Positions 6,285-9,547 of a DNA stretch of 9,547 nucleotides are shown in pieces. Made by a program: the position numbers and the translations under genes. Under the pieces are notes generated by a model. The model ran no database searches. It was not told where the DNA came from and worked only from the letters and a program-made list of their open reading frames with translations. How positions within the stretch are numbered: the first letter of the stretch is position 1; each line of letters begins with the position of its first letter. Source of the stretch: Anaerolineae bacterium (GTDB lineage: Bacteria > Chloroflexota > Anaerolineae > Aggregatilineales > Phototrophicaceae); assembly GCA_015492875.1 (NCBI GenBank), contig WGEI01000400.1, positions 1 through 9,547 on the forward strand, given 5' to 3'.

Positions 6285-7355
6285 TTATTCAGCGGGCACA
6301 AAACCCAGAATGGTCTGCGGCCATTTATCGGTTACGACAAGGAAGCCCATATCATCCAAACGGACGAGGCCTTCCCAGTTGCGGCCACGACTTTCTTCGG
6401 TCATGAGCAATTGAATTGGCGCGGCATCAACGAGTTCAATCGCATCACCGGTGAATTGGAAGGATACCAGCCGCTCGAAACCATCGAACTCGGCTTGGCT
6501 TGCGCCCATGCCATAGGTGGCGAAAATCGGGTCTTCATCATTGGCGAGGAAGTCTTCGCCGACGTAGAAGTAGTTAGTCGCCCAGAAGACGCCGTTTTCA
6601 TCTGGCATGGTGACATCGGTAATGCGGTATTCCACATTGGGGAAGGGCACGGTGGCCAATTCGCCCGTTTGCAGGTCAACCGTATAGGCGACGGGGTCGG
6701 CGTTCACATTGACACCGTTGGCCTCATAAATGACCACCAACTTGCTATCGGCAACGAACATGCTCTCGTAAGACATGTTGTTAAAATCGGTTTGGCGCGG
6801 AATTTCGATGAAGCGGTCTAGGTTGAGGTCAATGCCGCGCAGGTTGCCGCGTGAATCGGTGCGGACACGACCGGAGACTACATAGCCGCGCATGCTGGGG
6901 TCATCGCGGTTGACCGTATCAGCCTCGATGGTGAGGTAAATCATGTCATCAACGAAGTAGCCCAGCCCGGTGACAAATGCGGCAGATTCAAAGCCATCAA
7001 ACGCTACGGCATACCCGCTGACGGCGTCCATAATATCGCGGCCATAGATTGGCACAGGGCGCGGGGTCAGCGGTTCGGGGTTTTCGGCGGCTAGATAGTC
7101 GAGAATATCGTCTTTATCTAGGGCGAAGAACATGCCAACATTATCGCGCTCACGATAGATGAAGGGATTTTCTGTCATGAGTAATAGGGTGTCGCCATAC
7201 CATGCCAAGCTAGAAATTTCGGCGTCGCGCTCTGCAGCGGGGCCGGCTAGCTCGATGAAGGTCACGGGCGTTTCGGCGGGGGCGTCATCTTGCGCCGCCA
7301 CGAATGGTACTACCACCAATAAAATAACAAGTAAGAGTATCACTTTACGTAGCAT
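6285..7355 (-). CDS. Secreted protein, phytase-like/esterase-like beta-propeller candidate
   Basis: A 356-residue protein with a clear signal peptide: basic 'MLRK', a hydrophobic core at 5-18, and a probable cleavage after 'FVAA' (residue 21), so it is exported. After that come repeated short beta-strand segments with loops rich in Asp and Asn, as in a beta-propeller. 'AEISSLAWYGDTLLLMTEN' (45-63) and the C-terminal 'NWEGLVRLDDMGFLVVTDK' (326-344) resemble the opening and closing blades of phytase-like ('esterase-like activity of phytase') domains, in which Glu and Asp residues bind metal. This is a fold-level call from pattern resemblance; no substrate can be assigned. The start is well supported by AGGAGGGG at 7366-7359, just upstream of the ATG. 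A strong terminator follows it, so it is probably monocistronic and separate from the TPR gene. The mature protein is acidic, with no obvious anchoring motif. Confidence 0.75.
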   Translation of the reverse strand: MLRKVILLLVILLVVVPFVAAQDDAPAETPVTFIELAGPAAERDAEISSLAWYGDTLLLMTENPFIYRERDNVGMFFALDKDDILDYLAAENPEPLTPRPVPIYGRDIMDAVSGYAVAFDGFESAAFVTGLGYFVDDMIYLTIEADTVNRDDPSMRGYVVSGRVRTDSRGNLRGIDLNLDRFIEIPRQTDFNNMSYESMFVADSKLVVIYEANGVNVNADPVAYTVDLQTGELATVPFPNVEYRITDVTMPDENGVFWATNYFYVGEDFLANDEDPIFATYGMGASQAEFDGFERLVSFQFTGDAIELVDAAPIQLLMTEESRGRNWEGLVRLDDMGFLVVTDKWPQTILGFVPAE

Positions 7356-7490
7356 TGTCCCCTCCTAAAAGTGATAGAATAAGAAATAGCAAGCGCTCCT
7401 GCTCTGTTGCAGGCGTTCTTTGCCACTATTTTAACGCTCTATCCGAAGATTGGCGACTATATCGCGCATTTTTCACAAAGGAATTGGCGT
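7356..7490. other. Divergent intergenic region upstream of the phytase-like and membrane-protein genes
   Basis: A 135-bp divergent gap containing the Shine-Dalgarno of each flanking gene (7366-7359 minus; 7478-7482 plus). A CCTGC/GCAGG inverted repeat with a 6-nt loop lies at 7398-7413. TTGCAG (7407) and TATTTT (7427) are present but only 14 nt apart, so no promoter is called. Confidence 0.35.
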
Positions 7491-8054
7491 ATGAAGGCCA
7501 AACCTGATGGGCACAAGCTGCGGTATCCAAAGTATTATGGGGGTTTGGGGATACTGCTTATCTTGGGGACGTTTTTTGCTTGCATGATTACTTCGTGTAT
7601 CTATATAGTTATGGAGCACCCTAAAGATGCTATGTTCGCTATTGCCATCATGATTCTTATGGGGGCGCTTGGGGTGGTTATGGTTGCCACTCGTGAATTG
7701 GTATATTGCAAGCTATACGCTAAGGGGATTTTCCAGCGCACTTTGTGGAAGTCATGTTTTATCGCATGGGATGATGTAGAGAAGGTTCGGTATAGCTATG
7801 TGTGACCTTCGTTGGTGATATATAGCCGCAATGGTGATGAGATGGCGCTTTCGTTGAAGCTGAAAGGGTTGGATATGTTTGGGCGTTACGTGTTCAATTA
7901 TGTTCATCCCGATGCGTTGAATGAGCGCACTCGTGAATACTTGCAATATCTGATTGATAAGAGCGATGGCCTTATACCCCAAAAAGCTAAACGCAAAAGG
8001 CGTGCTTTGTCGCCGGTCGATGATGGCGTTGTGCAGGCCAATGAAGCGAATTAG
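7491..8054 (+). pseudogene. Two-span membrane protein with PH-like C-terminal domain, interrupted by an in-frame TGA
   Basis: From the ATG at 7491, preceded by AAGGA (7478-7482) at 8 nt spacing, a 104-residue frame runs to a TGA at 7803-7805. The same frame then stays open without shift for 82 more codons to TAG at 8052-8054. The two parts read as one protein. Residues 16-41 ('GGLGILLILGTFFACMITS') and about 47-67 are membrane spans; then comes a cytoplasmic beta-rich tail, 'LYAKGIFQRTLWKSCFIAWD', which continues after the TGA with 'LVIYSRNGDEMALSLKLKGL' and a C-terminal helix 'NERTREYLQYLIDK'. This layout is typical of small bacterial proteins with a PH-like domain; the name is inferred from layout. 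TGA is a normal stop elsewhere here (1781-1783), so recoding is unlikely. A single C-to-T change from CGA (Arg) would explain it. It could also be a sequencing error, or the second half could be made from the TTG at 7812. Confidence 0.6.
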
Positions 8055-8082
8055 CCCCTTGCCAACATACGTCAGTCCCCCC

Positions 8083-8111
8083 TTGCGCCCATGCTGGGAT
8101 AGGCGCATAAT
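8083..8111 (+). promoter_or_regulatory. Candidate sigma70-type promoter for surE
   Basis: TTGCGC (8083-8088) and CATAAT (8106-8111) are separated by exactly 17 nt. The -10 box is one base from consensus; the -35 keeps only TTG. Transcription would start near 8118, leaving about 35 nt before the ATG and including its Shine-Dalgarno GGAG at 8141-8144. Confidence 0.45.
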
Positions 8112-8152
8112 GCTCTTCCTATCTATCATAGAGCCGAGTTGGAGAAAATGCG

Positions 8153-8911
8153 ATGACGCGCATTATAGTGACGAACGATGATGGGGTCTTCGCCCCCGGC
8201 ATTCTGGCGCTGGCGCAGGCAATGCGAACAGTGGGCGAGGTGTTAGTCGTTGCGCCCGCCCGTAACCAAAGCGCCAGCGGGCATAAGAAAACGCTGTTTC
8301 AAGATATTGAGGTTAGCCATACCGAACTGGCTGATGGCACACCCGCGATTGCTGTTGATGGCTCGCCGGCAGATTGCATTGCAGTGGCGGCGTTGGGCGT
8401 GGTGGAAAATTGGTCGCCGGATATTGTGGTGAGCGGTATCAATCGCGGCGAGAACATGGGGCAAGATGTCACGTATAGCGGTACGGTGACGGCGGCGCTG
8501 GAAGCGTCTATTCATGGGGTGAAGGCGCTGGCGGTGTCGCTCGCTAGCCGTGATGCGGATGATGTCGAGGATTATCAAGCAGCGGCTAAGCTGGCGGTTA
8601 ATGTGGTGCGGCGGTTGTTGGTGAAAGCGTTGCCGCCCTTCACCATCCTCAGCATGAATGTGCCCGCTGGCGAGCATATTAAGGGGCTGCGCTATACGCG
8701 GCAGGGCATTCGTGTTTATCGTGATGAACTACACTGGTCGAATGAGCATGCTGTGCAGATTGTTGGCCCGCCACCTGTTGGCCATATTGATGAAGAGGGT
8801 ACGGATTTATGGGCGGTGCATCGTGGGTATGCCAGCCTGACGCCCATTCACTTAGATATGACCGCTTACCGCCTGTTGGCCGACCTCGCTGCGTGGGATA
8901 TTGAGCTATAG
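8153..8911 (+). CDS. surE: 5'/3'-nucleotidase SurE
   Basis: A 252-residue SurE, a metal-dependent phosphatase that dephosphorylates nucleoside 5'- and 3'-monophosphates in the cytosol, with a role in stress survival and nucleotide-pool balance in characterised members. The family motifs are intact: 'TNDDG' at residues 7-11 with metal-binding D9 and D10, 'APARNQSASGHK' with S40, 'DGSPADC' at 69-75, and 'VSGINRGENMGQDVTYSGTV' with N97 followed by the conserved 'YSGTV-AALEA' region. The length equals that of well-studied members (about 250). The ATG has GGAG at 8141-8144, spaced 8 nt. The next gene starts 8 nt after the stop, suggesting co-transcription. Confidence 0.96.
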   Translation: MTRIIVTNDDGVFAPGILALAQAMRTVGEVLVVAPARNQSASGHKKTLFQDIEVSHTELADGTPAIAVDGSPADCIAVAALGVVENWSPDIVVSGINRGENMGQDVTYSGTVTAALEASIHGVKALAVSLASRDADDVEDYQAAAKLAVNVVRRLLVKALPPFTILSMNVPAGEHIKGLRYTRQGIRVYRDELHWSNEHAVQIVGPPPVGHIDEEGTDLWAVHRGYASLTPIHLDMTAYRLLADLAAWDIEL

Positions 8912-8919
8912 GGCGCGCT

Positions 8920-9432
8920 ATGCCAGAACAGTATCATGTGACATTTCGCTCGGAGCAGGTACATCCGACGGCGTGGATAGCGCCTAATGCGGTGGTGGTG
9001 GGCGATGTGACGCTGGCACAAGCTGTGAGCGTGTGGTTTGGGGCTGTCTTGCGCGGGGATACCGAGGCGCTGTATATTGGTGTGGGGAGCAATATACAAG
9101 ATGGCTGCGTGCTACATGCTGACCCCGGCTTCCCGCTACATATAGGCGCGGGCGTCACCGTTGGCCACCGGGCGGTGGTGCATGGGGCGCGCATTGGCGA
9201 TAATACGCTGGTGGGGATGGGGGCGATTATCCTCAATGGCGCACAGGTGGGACGTAATTGCATCATTGGCGCCGGGGCGCTTTTAACGCAGGGCAAATAT
9301 TACCCCGATAATACGCTCATTTTGGGCAGTCCGGCGCGCGTTATCCGCGAGGTTAGTGAAGCGGAGATTGCCGCCAACCGCCGCAGCGCCGCGCAATACG
9401 TGGCCAAAGCCGAAGCCTTCCGCCGGGCGTAG
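8920..9432 (+). CDS. Gamma-carbonic-anhydrase-like left-handed beta-helix protein
   Basis: A 170-residue protein of the YrdA/PaaY/gamma-carbonic-anhydrase-like group. Hexapeptide-repeat coils typical of a left-handed parallel beta-helix trimer are visible, e.g. 'AWIAPNAVVVGDVTLAQAV' and 'RIGDNTLVGMGAIILNGAQV'. The three His ligands expected for an active-site metal are present: H66 in 'CVLHAD', H83 in 'VTVGHRAVVHG' and H88 in the same block. 'VLRGD' with R45 and D47, and 'NIQDG' with Q60, are also conserved in the family. The protein ends in a short C-terminal helix, as in close relatives. It lacks the acidic loop of the archaeal Cam enzyme, and many such proteins have weak or no carbonic anhydrase activity, so function is uncertain. 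The Shine-Dalgarno is weak; translation may be coupled to surE, whose stop is 8 nt upstream. Likely cytosolic. Confidence 0.9.
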   Translation: MPEQYHVTFRSEQVHPTAWIAPNAVVVGDVTLAQAVSVWFGAVLRGDTEALYIGVGSNIQDGCVLHADPGFPLHIGAGVTVGHRAVVHGARIGDNTLVGMGAIILNGAQVGRNCIIGAGALLTQGKYYPDNTLILGSPARVIREVSEAEIAANRRSAAQYVAKAEAFRRA

Positions 9433-9547
9433 TATTGGAGTTTACTCAATAAGCAAGTTGCTTTTGACTTTCATGACAATGCGATTATTCCCTTAATTTG
9501 CCTTTATTACAACTAAATTCGATACATTACTGTGATATTTATTGTCC
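9433..9547. other. AT-rich intergenic tail at the right edge
   Basis: 115 bp, clearly more AT-rich than the genes before it. A small AAGC-AAGTT-GCTT hairpin with only a short T-run (9451-9465) could be a weak terminator for the surE operon. TTGACT (9464-9469) and TTGCCT further on resemble -35 boxes, but neither has a good -10 at 16-18 nt. No gene is seen; the region may precede a gene outside the window. Confidence 0.35.

Noticed and set aside
7803..7805. TGA read as selenocysteine or as a reassigned codon.
   Set aside because: No selenocysteine-insertion-like hairpin is evident immediately downstream, the position is not an expected catalytic Cys, and TGA is used as a normal stop in the DUF4188 gene.
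8084..8107. TGCGCC/GGCGCA inverted repeat before surE as a possible terminator.
   Set aside because: The stem is only 6 bp with a 12-nt loop and no T-run follows; it overlaps a more plausible promoter.
8243..8677. A 144-codon minus-strand frame opposite surE.
   Set aside because: It is a shadow of surE, with a His/Arg-rich composition and no family resemblance.

Overview
The window looks like an ordinary chromosomal stretch from a member of the Chloroflexota, probably Anaerolineae-like. The inference rests on style rather than a marker gene: a large membrane-anchored TPR protein with a Thr/Pro/Ser 'TPTPSPT' linker, an N-terminal TPR-like module common in that phylum, a MalF-type permease, and moderately GC-rich genes packed with short intergenic gaps. 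No rRNA, tRNA, CRISPR array, insertion sequence or phage gene was seen.

Layout from left to right. (1) 1-1080, minus strand: the N-terminal 360 residues of an ABC sugar-type permease running off the left edge, with an unusual acidic coiled-coil hairpin predicted outside the membrane. (2) A 235-bp divergent intergenic region, then a DUF4188 protein (plus). (3) An M42-family metallopeptidase (plus) resembling the NAGGN-system hydrolases but without their usual partners nearby. It converges on, and overlaps by 4 bp, (4) a MaoC-type hot-dog hydratase (minus). (5) A terminator, then a roughly 900-residue TPR protein (minus) with four acidic/Gln-rich tandem repeats, one membrane span, a Thr/Pro linker and an outer TPR solenoid. 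(6) A strong intrinsic terminator, then a secreted phytase-like beta-propeller candidate (minus). (7) A two-span membrane protein with a PH-like tail (plus), interrupted by an in-frame TGA. (8) surE plus a gamma-carbonic-anhydrase-like gene (plus, 8-nt gap, probably one operon). (9) 115 bp of AT-rich DNA to the right edge.

Most genes seem to be independent units; only surE and the carbonic-anhydrase-like gene look co-transcribed. I see no clear new multi-gene system. The points most worth following are the coiled-coil insertion in the permease, the recently amplified acidic repeats in the TPR protein, the nonsense-interrupted membrane gene, and the orphan NAGGN-type peptidase. Several starts were chosen on Shine-Dalgarno spacing rather than as the longest open frame.
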